A stretch of 64,000 nt of DNA from Pseudomonadaceae bacterium. GTDB lineage: Bacteria; Pseudomonadota; Gammaproteobacteria; Pseudomonadales; Pseudomonadaceae. The notes beneath the pieces were generated by a model. The model searched no databases. It was not told the DNA's origin and worked only from the letters and a program-made list of their open reading frames with translations. A program made the translations under genes and the position numbers. Location: positions 221,387-285,386 of the forward strand of contig CAAFUS010000003.1 in NCBI GenBank assembly GCA_900766265.1, in the 5' to 3' direction. Shown here in pieces: positions 33,228 through 40,878 of this stretch; the first letter of the stretch is position 1; every line of letters begins with the position of its first letter.

Positions 33228-33935
33228 ATGACTCAACCCCTGATCGAGCTGCACGACCTCGGTTTCGCCTGGCCCGGCCAGGCGGAACTGCTGGATATTC
33301 CACATTTTCAGCTGCACCCCGGCGAAAGCCTTTTCCTCAAGGGCCCGTCGGGGAGCGGCAAGACCACCCTGCTCGGCCTCCTCGGCGGCGTCCAGGTCCC
33401 CGGGCGCGGCAGCGTAAGGCTGCTCGGTCGCGAGCTGGAAAAGCTCTCCGCCAGCGCGCGCGACCGCTTCCGCGTCGACCACACCGGGTACATCTTTCAG
33501 CAGTTCAACCTGCTGCCCTTTCTCTCGGTGCGCGAGAACGTCACGCTGCCGTGCCGTTTCTCCAATAAGCGCAGCCAGCGCGCCAGCGCCCGCCACGGCA
33601 GCGTGGACGCAGCCGCCGTCGAATTGCTGGCCCATCTGGGGCTGCCGCAGGCGCTGCTCGACAGACGCGCCGAGGCCTTGTCGATCGGTCAGCAGCAGCG
33701 TGTGGCCGCAGCCCGCGCCCTGATCGGCCAGCCGGAGCTGGTGATCGCCGACGAACCGACCTCGGCGCTTGATGCCGACACTCGAGAAGCCTTCCTGCAG
33801 CTGCTGTTCGCCGAATGTCGGGCAGCCGGCTCCAGCCTCCTGTTCGTCAGCCATGACCAGAGCCTGGCGCCGCTGTTCGACCGCAATCAGTCGCTGTCGG
33901 AACTCAACCGCGCCGCGCGGCCCTCGGAGATCTGA
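33228..33935 (+). CDS. ABC transporter ATP-binding protein (LolD/MacB type), zinc cluster
   Basis: 235 residues: Walker A GPSGSGKTT at 39-47, Q-loop IFQQFNLLPFLSVRENVTLP, signature LSIGQQQRVAAARAL (the second Gly of LSGGQ is Ile), Walker B LVIADEPTSALD, and H-switch LFVSHDQ. Sequence is of the LolD/MacB/FtsE group that works with FtsX-like permeases, not of the ZnuC importer type. It starts 31 nt after zrgA and its stop abuts the permease start, so zrgA-ATPase-permease-DUF3299 form one operon. Confidence 0.9.
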   Translation: MTQPLIELHDLGFAWPGQAELLDIPHFQLHPGESLFLKGPSGSGKTTLLGLLGGVQVPGRGSVRLLGRELEKLSASARDRFRVDHTGYIFQQFNLLPFLSVRENVTLPCRFSNKRSQRASARHGSVDAAAVELLAHLGLPQALLDRRAEALSIGQQQRVAAARALIGQPELVIADEPTSALDADTREAFLQLLFAECRAAGSSLLFVSHDQSLAPLFDRNQSLSELNRAARPSEI

Positions 33936-35201
33936 ATGCACCTGCTACGCCTGGCCCTGGCGAGCCTGAACAATCGCCGTTTCACCGCGCTTCTGACCGT
34001 GTTCGCCATCGCCCTGTCCGTCTGCCTGTTGCTGGCGGTCGAGAGGGTGCGTACCGAAGCCCGCGCCAGCTTCGCCAGCACCATCAGTGGCACCGACCTG
34101 GTGGTAGGCGCCCGCTCCGGCTCGGTCAACCTGCTGCTGTACTCGGTGTTTCGCATCGGCAACGCGACCAACAACATTCGCTGGGAACATTTCCAGCATT
34201 TCGCCGAGCACCCGCGGGTGAGCTGGGCGATACCGCTTTCGCTCGGGGACTCCCATCGCGGGTACCGGGTACTGGGGACCAACCAGAGCTATTTCGAGCA
34301 TTACCGCTACGCCCGCCAGCAGCCGCTGGAAATCGCCAAAGGCCGAAGGTTCGAAGAGGATCCGTTCGAGGTGGTGCTGGGCGCCGAAGTGGCCGATGCG
34401 TTGCGCTACAGGCTCGGCGAAGAGATCGTGCTGGCCCATGGCGTAGCGCGGGTGAGCCTGGTCCAGCACGACGACAAACCCTTCAGGGTCGTCGGCATCC
34501 TGAAACGCACCGGCACGCCGGTGGACCGCACGCTCCACATCTCGCTGGCCGGCATGGAGGCCCTGCACGTCGACTGGCAGAACGGCATGCCGGCGCGCGG
34601 CAATGCCCGTATCGATGCCGAGCAAGCCCGCCACATGGACCTGCAACCCAGGCAGATCACCGCATTTCTGCTCGGTCTCAACAGCAAGGTGGCGACCTTC
34701 AGCCTGCAGCGTGAGATCAATGAGTTCCGCGGCGAGCCCCTGCTGGCGATCCTGCCTGGCGTAGCGCTGCAGGAACTGTGGAGCCTGATGGGCACTGCCG
34801 AACAGGCGCTGTTCGTGGTCTCGCTGTTCGTGGTGCTGACCGGCCTGATCGGCATGCTCACCGCAATCCTCACCAGCCTCAACGAGCGACGCCGCGAAAT
34901 GGCCATCCTGCGCTCGGTCGGCGCGCGGCCCTGGCATATCGCGGGGCTGCTCGTGCTCGAGGCGTTCGCCCTGTCCTTGGCCGGCGTCGTGCTGGGGCTG
35001 GTCCTGCTCTACGGTGGCATCGCCATCGCCCAGGGTCCGTTGCAGAGCAGCTACGGCCTGTACCTGCCGCTGGCGCTGCCGAGCCCCTATGAGTGGCGGC
35101 TGCTCGGCGCTATTCTGGGCGCCGCCCTGCTGATGGGCTGCGTACCGGCCTGGCGCGCCTATCGGCAGTCGCTGGCCGATGGCCTATCTATCCGACTGTG
35201 A
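33936..35201 (+). CDS. FtsX/MacB-like ABC permease, zinc cluster
   Basis: 421 residues with the FtsX topology: one N-terminal membrane helix (FTALLTVFAIALSVCLLLAV), a large periplasmic domain to about residue 285, then three C-terminal helices including LFVVSLFVVLTGLIGMLTAIL, LNERRREMAILRSVGARPWHI (coupling region) and LLGAILGAALLMGCVPAW. Such permeases transmit force to periplasmic partners or extrude, rather than import ions through a channel. It begins at the base after the ATPase stop and precedes a DUF3299 gene. Function in zinc homeostasis is inferred from the operon. Confidence 0.9.
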   Translation: MHLLRLALASLNNRRFTALLTVFAIALSVCLLLAVERVRTEARASFASTISGTDLVVGARSGSVNLLLYSVFRIGNATNNIRWEHFQHFAEHPRVSWAIPLSLGDSHRGYRVLGTNQSYFEHYRYARQQPLEIAKGRRFEEDPFEVVLGAEVADALRYRLGEEIVLAHGVARVSLVQHDDKPFRVVGILKRTGTPVDRTLHISLAGMEALHVDWQNGMPARGNARIDAEQARHMDLQPRQITAFLLGLNSKVATFSLQREINEFRGEPLLAILPGVALQELWSLMGTAEQALFVVSLFVVLTGLIGMLTAILTSLNERRREMAILRSVGARPWHIAGLLVLEAFALSLAGVVLGLVLLYGGIAIAQGPLQSSYGLYLPLALPSPYEWRLLGAILGAALLMGCVPAWRAYRQSLADGLSIRL

Positions 35202-35209
35202 GGACCTCC

Positions 35210-35728
35210 ATGGCGCGCGCCCTTCTGATTCTGCTACTGGCGTTCGCCGCCCCCGCCTGGGCGGCCGACACGCCGCGCGAACTGAACTGGTCCGAACTGG
35301 TACCGGCCGACGCGCCGCCGCCACCGCCGCCGATTCCCGTGCACGACTTCTCGCAGTTGTCCGATGTGCTCGGCGAGAGCGGTCCTGCCGCCCTGCAGCA
35401 GTCACCCTCGGCGCCGGTGGTCAAGGAGCTGAACGGTCAGCACGTGAGGCTACCGGGGTATATCGTGCCGCTCGACATGACGGACGAAGGGCGGGTGATC
35501 GAGTTTCTGCTGGTCCCCTACTTCGGGGCGTGCATCCACGTTCCGCCACCACCGTCGAACCAGATCGTGCATGCCACCAGCAAGGTCGGCGTCATGGTGG
35601 ACGTGCTCTATGAGCCCTTCTGGATCGAGGGCCCGCTGCGGGTCGAGCATGCCAGTAGCGAGCTGGCCGAGGCGGGCTACCAGATGGATGCCCAGAAGAT
35701 CTATCCCTACGAGCTGCCGGACAGCTGA
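35210..35728 (+). CDS. DUF3299 family periplasmic protein, zinc cluster
   Basis: 172 residues: signal peptide MARALLILLLAFAAPAWA, a Pro-rich stretch PADAPPPPPPIPVHDF, and the DUF3299 core GYIVPLDMTDEGRVIEFLLVPYFGACIHVPPPPSNQIVH with a single conserved Cys and His that could bind a metal. ATG 35210 has GAGGA upstream; the frame is open further upstream inside the permease gene. Last gene of the operon; ends 24 bp from the convergent TPR gene. Confidence 0.88.
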   Translation: MARALLILLLAFAAPAWAADTPRELNWSELVPADAPPPPPPIPVHDFSQLSDVLGESGPAALQQSPSAPVVKELNGQHVRLPGYIVPLDMTDEGRVIEFLLVPYFGACIHVPPPPSNQIVHATSKVGVMVDVLYEPFWIEGPLRVEHASSELAEAGYQMDAQKIYPYELPDS

Positions 35729-35752
35729 TCGACTCGCCATCCGGCCCGGGTT

Positions 35753-36844
35753 TCAGCGCACCTGCGCTACTTGGCGCTCGCGTTCGAAGCTCAGTTCGCT
35801 CTCGGCCCATTCGCGCCACGCTCGCACCTGACGCCGTTCCGCACCGGCTCGCTCGGCCTGCCGCAAGGCCTCGAGCCCTGCCTGCCAATGGGCCTGCTCC
35901 AGCTCCAGCTGAGCCAGATTCAGCCAGTGCCTGGAATTACCGGAACGGCCCGCAAGATTGCGGTAGATGGCAGCCGCGGCACCGCGCTCGCGGGCTTGCC
36001 ACCAGAGCATGCCCAGCCGCTCTTCGCGGGTAGCGTTGCCGGCCAGCAGACCGGACTTCATCATGCCGTCCAGCAGCCTGGCGCCCTGCCAGGGCTGCCC
36101 GGCGGCGCTGGCCAGCAGCACGAGGTTGTCCAGTTCCGACTCGCTGAAGGCGATGCCCTTGACCTGCGCCGCCCGCAAGGTCGCCAGGGCCTTGTCGTCG
36201 TCACCGGCCATCTGTTGCAACGCGGCGAGCTGACGCCAGTCCCGGGCACGGTCGGGATGACGCGTCAGCAGCACGCGCTGCCAGCGCTCGGCGGCCTGGT
36301 AGCGTTTGAGTTCGGCATTGCCGGCGACCAACAGCTGGTACCAGGTATCGGCCGCCTTCGGATTGCGCTGCACGTAACGCTCGGCCAGCGGCAGAGCCTT
36401 GGTGTGCTGGCCAAGCCCCTGATAGGCCTGCACCAGCATCTGCAGCACGTCCTCGTTGGCGTTGGCGGCCTGCCCTGACAATAGGCTGACCACCTGGGCA
36501 TAGCGGCGCTCACCCAGGTTCAGCCGCGCCAGGTTGAGACGCTCGCGCGCCTGCGACTCGTCGTCGAGCTGGCCGCTGTTGAACGCCCGGCCCAGGAAAT
36601 CCAGCGCCTGCGCGTGGTTGCCCTCGGCCCAGGCAAGATAACCGCGGCTGCGCCACACCAGCGCCTGCTCGAGGCTGCCGGGACGCGGCGTGGCGCCGTC
36701 CAGCGCACGCCGGGCGGTCGCATAGTCACCCTTCTGCTGGGCGGACTGGGCGGTGTCGAGGGCGCGGAACACGCCCGGATCGATGCTCTGCGCCGCGCAG
36801 GAGAAAGACGCGACCAGCATCAGTAAAGGCAGCAAACGTGTCAT
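35753..36844 (-). CDS. TPR-repeat periplasmic protein of the TonB operon
   Basis: 363 residues, signal peptide MTRLLPLLMLVASFSCAAQS (possible lipobox-like Cys16 but no clear lipobox) followed by about eight tetratricopeptide-like repeats, for example QSAQQKGDYATARRAL, GYLAWAEGNHAQALDFLGRAF, YQGLGQHTKALPLAERYVQRNP. Probably a scaffold for the TonB complex or its receptor. Starts 1 nt after the tonB stop. Last gene of the DUF3450-TtpC-ExbB-ExbD-TonB-TPR operon; equivalents accompany TonB2-type systems in Vibrio and Shewanella. Confidence 0.85.
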   Translation of the reverse strand: MTRLLPLLMLVASFSCAAQSIDPGVFRALDTAQSAQQKGDYATARRALDGATPRPGSLEQALVWRSRGYLAWAEGNHAQALDFLGRAFNSGQLDDESQARERLNLARLNLGERRYAQVVSLLSGQAANANEDVLQMLVQAYQGLGQHTKALPLAERYVQRNPKAADTWYQLLVAGNAELKRYQAAERWQRVLLTRHPDRARDWRQLAALQQMAGDDDKALATLRAAQVKGIAFSESELDNLVLLASAAGQPWQGARLLDGMMKSGLLAGNATREERLGMLWWQARERGAAAAIYRNLAGRSGNSRHWLNLAQLELEQAHWQAGLEALRQAERAGAERRQVRAWREWAESELSFERERQVAQVR

Positions 36845-36845
36845 T

Positions 36846-37547
36846 TCAACCTCCTTCGAGTTTGAAGTGCAGTGTTTTGACCGCTTCCCGCGACACCGCA
36901 GCGCCGCCCTCGGTGCGCGGTGCGAAACGCCAGCGCGCCGCCGCCCGTCGGGCCTCGCGATCGAACACGTTGCGCGGCGACGCTTCGAGCACCCGGATGT
37001 TCTCGACCCGGCCCTGGGGCGTGATGGTGAAAGCCAACTTGATGTGGCCCTCGATGCCCTGCTGCCGGGCGCGGTAGGGGTACTCCGGCCGTATGTCGTT
37101 GAGCGGGGTGACCTCCTGCTCGGGACCCCCGGACTTTGCCTCGGGCGCCGCCGGGCTAGACGGCGCCGCGGGTGCCGGGGCCGGTGCGGGAGCCGGCGCA
37201 GCGGCGGTCAATCCGGAAAGGCTCGGTGTCGGCGCCGCAGCGACGGCGATGCCGGTATCGATACTCGGCATGTCCAGATCGAGCTTGGGCAGGCTGGCAT
37301 TGGGCGTGCTCATCGCCGGGGTCGGAGGCGTCGGCGGCTGCGGCGTCTTCGGCTGTGGCGGTTCAGGCGCCTGCTGCCGGGAGCGGGGCGAGCTCTCGCT
37401 GCTGCGGTTGTCCATGCGCACGAAGTTGGCGACCGCCACCGGATCGTCCTCGAGCTTGCTGCGCGGTGGCGAGACCATGCTCAGCATCAGGACGAACAGC
37501 GCCAGCGCCATGAAGCAGGCGCCGACGAAGGACAGCCCCAGACGCAT
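36846..37547 (-). CDS. tonB: TonB-family energy transducer (zinc-associated)
   Basis: 233 residues: N-terminal membrane anchor GLSFVGACFMALALFVLML, a long Pro/Ala-rich periplasmic spacer (PEPPQPKTPQPPTPPTP and an AP repeat), and a C-terminal TonB domain PEYPYRARQQGIEGHIKLAFTITPQGRVENIRVLEASP...FDREARRAAARWRFAPR. It links ExbB/ExbD energy to outer-membrane receptors. ATG 37547 has GGGAGG upstream and shares one base with the exbD stop; GTG 37550 is an alternative. No TonB-dependent receptor is encoded next to it. Confidence 0.93.
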   Translation of the reverse strand: MRLGLSFVGACFMALALFVLMLSMVSPPRSKLEDDPVAVANFVRMDNRSSESSPRSRQQAPEPPQPKTPQPPTPPTPAMSTPNASLPKLDLDMPSIDTGIAVAAAPTPSLSGLTAAAPAPAPAPAPAAPSSPAAPEAKSGGPEQEVTPLNDIRPEYPYRARQQGIEGHIKLAFTITPQGRVENIRVLEASPRNVFDREARRAAARWRFAPRTEGGAAVSREAVKTLHFKLEGG

Positions 37548-37960
37548 CACCGCCCTCCCGCGCTGGCAGCCAGCGCGACGTCCCGCACACCGGCCAGGCG
37601 CGCCTGATCCATGACCTGGACCACCAGTCCGGTCCGCGCATCCTGATCGGCCTGTACCACCACGGCGCCATCGGGCTGATCGACCCGCATCTTCTCGACA
37701 TGGGCCCGAACGCTGCGCACGTCGACCGGCTGCTTGTCGATCCAGACCTGGCCGTCGGCGGTCACCGCGATCAGGATGTTGCCCTTGTCCTGGGCGCTGG
37801 CCGTATCGGCCTGGGGCCGCTGCACTTCGACACCCGACTCCCTGATGAAGGAGCTGGTGACGATGAAGAAGATCAGCATGATGAAGACCACATCAAGCAT
37901 CGGCGTGAGGTCGATGCCGGTGTCTTCTTCCTGCTGGTAATGGTGACGACGCATTCGCAT
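37547..37960 (-). CDS. exbD: ExbD/TolR-type biopolymer transport protein
   Basis: 137 residues: cytoplasmic start RMRRHHYQQEEDTGIDLTPMLDVVFIMLIFFIVTSSF, with the conserved membrane Asp (LDVVF), and a periplasmic domain with QVWIDKQPVDV and VVVQADQDARTG. Proton-channel partner of the ExbB protein. 10 nt behind exbB and overlapping tonB; part of the same operon. Confidence 0.94.
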   Translation of the reverse strand: MRMRRHHYQQEEDTGIDLTPMLDVVFIMLIFFIVTSSFIRESGVEVQRPQADTASAQDKGNILIAVTADGQVWIDKQPVDVRSVRAHVEKMRVDQPDGAVVVQADQDARTGLVVQVMDQARLAGVRDVALAASAGGR

Positions 37961-37970
37961 CAGAACATCC

Positions 37971-38513
37971 TCAATCGTGACGCAGCTGGTCTGCCAGCCG
38001 GTCGAGTGCCTGGCGTGCGTTTCGCTCGAGACGCGCCAGGCTGAAAAGTCCGGTAATGGCCAGCACCATGCCGGCCATGGTCGGCAAGGTCGCTTGCCAC
38101 ACGCCAGCAGCCATGCCGCGCGGGTTGCCGGTGCCGTTGAGCGCCAGCACGTCGAATACCGCGATCATGCCGGTGACGGTGCCGAGCAGACCGAGCAGCG
38201 GATACATCGCCACCAGGGTCTTGCTCAGCCGCAGCGGCATGGTCAGCTGCTGCTGGGCCTGGGCCAGCCAGGCGCTGCGCACGGCACGCTGACGGCTGTG
38301 GCTAAGCTCCAGCCGATGCCAGGCGGCGCGACGCTCCTCGGCCCAGCGCGGGAACACCCGGCGCATGAACCACAGCCGCTCGAACACGAGCGTCCAATAG
38401 ACCACGCAGAGTGCCGCCAGGGCCCACATCACCATGCCGCCTGCGGACATGAAGTCGAGCAGCGCATAACCGCTGTCGACCAGCCGCAGCCAGTGGATGT
38501 GGAAGTCAGTCAC
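37971..38513 (-). CDS. exbB: ExbB/TolQ/MotA-type proton channel protein
   Basis: 180 residues with three membrane segments: MVMWALAALCVVYWTLVFERL, MYPLLGLLGTVTGMIAVFDVLAL and LPTMAGMVLAITGLFSLA. The PLLGLLGTVTGM motif is the TolQ/ExbB signature. Start is GTG 38513, overlapping the preceding TtpC-like gene by eight bases (GTGACTGA). Small ExbB2-like subunit of a two-TolQ-protein TonB system. Confidence 0.92.
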   Translation of the reverse strand: MTDFHIHWLRLVDSGYALLDFMSAGGMVMWALAALCVVYWTLVFERLWFMRRVFPRWAEERRAAWHRLELSHSRQRAVRSAWLAQAQQQLTMPLRLSKTLVAMYPLLGLLGTVTGMIAVFDVLALNGTGNPRGMAAGVWQATLPTMAGMVLAITGLFSLARLERNARQALDRLADQLRHD

Positions 38514-39852
38514 GGCGCGGCGCCCCAGACAGGTGCAGCGCGATTAGGCCGGCGCTCTGCTGCTCCAGCATCTGTATCAGCGCCTTGCTGCGGCTGGCCA
38601 GCAGGCTGTGCAGGAACAGCAGCGGAATGGCCACCACCAGGCCGAGCACGGTGGTCACCAGGGCCTGCGAGATACCGTCGGCCATCAGCCGGGAATCGCC
38701 GCCACCGCTCTGGGTGATGGCCTGGAAGGTGACGATCATTCCGGTCACGGTCCCCAGCAACCCGAGCAGCGGCGCCACGGCGCTGAGCAGCTTGAGCAGC
38801 GGCTGGCCCCGCTCGAGCGGCGGCGTTTCCTGAAGGATCGCCTCGTCCAGCTTGAGTTCCAGGGTTTCCAGATCCGACAGCTGTGGCTTGGGACCCAACA
38901 CGCCGATGACCCGGCCCAGCGGGTTGTCGTCGCGCGGCGTGCTCAGCTGGCGCACCTGGAGACTGACCTTGCGACCAACACCTGCGAGGTAAACCATCCG
39001 CCAAGCCGCCAGCAGCAGGCCGAACACGCCAAGGGCGATAATCACCCAACCCACCAGGCCGCCCTGCTGGACACGATCCCAGAGATTCGGCTGGCGCTGC
39101 AGCTGGGCAAGCAGGGTGCCACGACTGGGGTCGACCGGAAGCGTCGCCAACGCGGCATCACTGTTCAGGTAATCGCGCACCATGCCCTGTCCGGATGGTT
39201 GACGCGCCGGCGCCAGCAGCTCGCCGGTGTCGGCGTCGTAACGCAGGAAGCTGTCGTTGGTGAATGCCGAGAAAGTACCGACGCGAAGAACCGGCTGGCG
39301 GCTGCGGCTGCCATCGGCGGACACAACGGGAAGCTCGACGCGCTCGACGCGGCCGCTGGCCGCCAGGTCTTCCAGCAGGGTCATCCAGAAGCCGTCCAGG
39401 TCTTCGGCCGACGGCAGGGCGCGGCTCTCGGCCAGGGCCCGCAACTGTTTCATGCGCTCGGGGTATTGCACGTTGAGCATGCTGTCCTGCCACTGGCCGG
39501 AAATATCCCCTGCACTTTGACGCACCACGCCGAACAGCTCGCCCAGATGGCCGACCCGCTGGGACAACAGTTTTTCCTGTTCGGCCAGTTCGGCCTCCTG
39601 ACGATCGAAATCGGCTTTCAGCCGCTCGGCCTCGGCCTTCTGCTTGTTCAGTTCCGCCTGGGCCTGGGCCAGCAGACGGGACTGCTCACCACGATTGGCG
39701 AGGAACGCCTGCTCGCGCTGCTGCATGGCACTGACTTCAGCGGCGCGATCGCGGCGGATGCGCTGCAACAGCTGGTCGGGCGTAAGGGGATCGGCCGCCT
39801 GCGCCAAGGCAGGGATCAGGCCGACGAACAGAAGGTAGAACAGACGACTCAT
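38506..39852 (-). CDS. TtpC-like MotA/TolQ/ExbB protein with periplasmic coiled coil
   Basis: 448 residues: signal peptide MSRLFYLLFVGLIPALAQA, a long coiled coil (about 25-110, AELNKQKAEAERLKADFDRQ), a periplasmic region, then a membrane domain with GGLVGWVIIALGVFGLLLAAW, LLKLLSAVAPLLGLLGTVTGMIVTFQAI and ALVTTVLGLVVAIPLLFLHSLLA. This layout matches TtpC, the extra ExbB-like subunit of the Vibrio TonB2 complex. ATG 39852 overlaps the DUF3450 stop by ATGA. It and the small ExbB are the two TolQ-family members of the operon. Confidence 0.9.
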   Translation of the reverse strand: MSRLFYLLFVGLIPALAQAADPLTPDQLLQRIRRDRAAEVSAMQQREQAFLANRGEQSRLLAQAQAELNKQKAEAERLKADFDRQEAELAEQEKLLSQRVGHLGELFGVVRQSAGDISGQWQDSMLNVQYPERMKQLRALAESRALPSAEDLDGFWMTLLEDLAASGRVERVELPVVSADGSRSRQPVLRVGTFSAFTNDSFLRYDADTGELLAPARQPSGQGMVRDYLNSDAALATLPVDPSRGTLLAQLQRQPNLWDRVQQGGLVGWVIIALGVFGLLLAAWRMVYLAGVGRKVSLQVRQLSTPRDDNPLGRVIGVLGPKPQLSDLETLELKLDEAILQETPPLERGQPLLKLLSAVAPLLGLLGTVTGMIVTFQAITQSGGGDSRLMADGISQALVTTVLGLVVAIPLLFLHSLLASRSKALIQMLEQQSAGLIALHLSGAPRRD

Positions 39853-40619
39853 TGCACGGCCTCCTGGCCCAGGGTTTTCACCGGTAGCTGCAGATAGGCC
39901 GGCGCCTGTTGTTGCCGGGCGATGGCGATGGCCTGGGTAAGAGGCCGACGGGCTCCACCGTCGAGCACTTCCCAACGCTGGGCCTTGGGATTCCACCAGC
40001 CGCTCTCGTGGGCATCGAAGGTCTGGTAATAGAGCATCGTGCGGCCGAGCCTGAAGAACTCGACGCTGCGCGCCGCGTCACCTTCACCCAGTTCGCCGCG
40101 CCAGGCCTCCAGCGTGCGGCCATAGTCGCTTTCGATCTGATACGCCTCGAGGATGCGACGGTACTTGTCGGCCAGGCTGATGTCCGCACGGGGCAGCATG
40201 TCCTGAAGCTGCGCCAGTCGGTCGGCGCGCTCGTCCGGCAGGAACGGCAGATCCGCCGCGATGAATTCGCCCAGCACCTGCACCATCCGGCTCATTTGCG
40301 GCGTGACCGCTTCCTGGGTGCGCTCGATGCTGTCGAGCTGACGCTGGAAACCTTCGAGCTCCTTGCGCTGCGCCGCGGTCAATTCGCGCAGCTGCTCGTT
40401 GTAGGCCTTCAAGGCTTCGGCCTGCTGGACGGCGCTGCGGTAGTCGAGAAGCGCCTGCCGGGCGGCATCGTCCAGTTGCTCGATCCTCGCCTGCGAGGCC
40501 TTCGCCTCGGCCGCTAGGCGCTGGCTCTCGTCGAGGGCCTCGTCCAGCGGGGCAGCCTGCAATGGCAGGCAGAACGACAACAGGACGCCTGCGAGCAAGC
40601 GAGTCGGGTACAGATTCAT
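39849..40619 (-). CDS. DUF3450 periplasmic coiled-coil protein
   Basis: 256 residues: signal peptide MNLYPTRLLAGVLLSFCLPLQAAP, coiled coil about 25-110 (AEAKASQARIEQLDDAARQAL), then the DUF3450 core PQMSRMVQVLGEFIAADLPFLPDERADRLAQL, YRRILEAYQIESDYGRTLEAWRGEL and FRLGRTMLYYQTFDAHESGWWNP. Known as the first gene of TonB2-type operons (TtpB-like role not proven here). First gene of the six-gene operon, 37 bp downstream of the Zur-like palindrome. Confidence 0.9.
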   Translation of the reverse strand: MNLYPTRLLAGVLLSFCLPLQAAPLDEALDESQRLAAEAKASQARIEQLDDAARQALLDYRSAVQQAEALKAYNEQLRELTAAQRKELEGFQRQLDSIERTQEAVTPQMSRMVQVLGEFIAADLPFLPDERADRLAQLQDMLPRADISLADKYRRILEAYQIESDYGRTLEAWRGELGEGDAARSVEFFRLGRTMLYYQTFDAHESGWWNPKAQRWEVLDGGARRPLTQAIAIARQQQAPAYLQLPVKTLGQEAVQ

Positions 40620-40655
40620 GCGGAGTGGACCCTCGATTTCGCGATCAAAGCGTTA

Positions 40656-40665
40656 TGTTATAACA
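40656..40665. promoter_or_regulatory. Zur-like palindrome upstream of the DUF3450-TonB operon
   Basis: TGTTATAACA inside GCGTTATGTTATAACAATATTC, identical to the palindrome before zrgA. It is 36 bp before the DUF3450 ATG, on the minus-strand side of the 259-bp divergent region with ompW, so it could repress the TonB operon in zinc-replete cells. Confidence 0.7.
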
Positions 40666-40799
40666 ATATTCTGCATTGCAGTGGTCATTGCATCGATACT
40701 GACAATGGGATGCAGCAGCAGATTCAGAAAGAGAAACATTATCATCTGCAAGCCGAGCCCAGCGCAACCGACTCCCTACGGGCAAGCCCGCAGGCTTTA

Positions 40800-40813
40800 T
40801 TGAGCTGGATCAA
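40800..40813 (+). promoter_or_regulatory. Anr/FNR box upstream of ompW
   Basis: TTGAGCTGGATCAA fits TTGAT-N4-ATCAA with one mismatch. It lies 65 bp before the ompW ATG. OprG/OmpW of P. aeruginosa and OmpW of E. coli are known to be controlled by Anr/FNR under oxygen limitation, which supports the call. Confidence 0.7.
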
Positions 40814-40878
40814 GGTGGCCGAAACGCAGCGACCTACCATGGCCTCAGTCGCAACACACCTGCTCGATGGAGTTCACT

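Noticed and set aside
37160..37380. GC-rich direct repeats in tonB
   Set aside because: Codon-level repeats of the Pro/Ala spacer of TonB.
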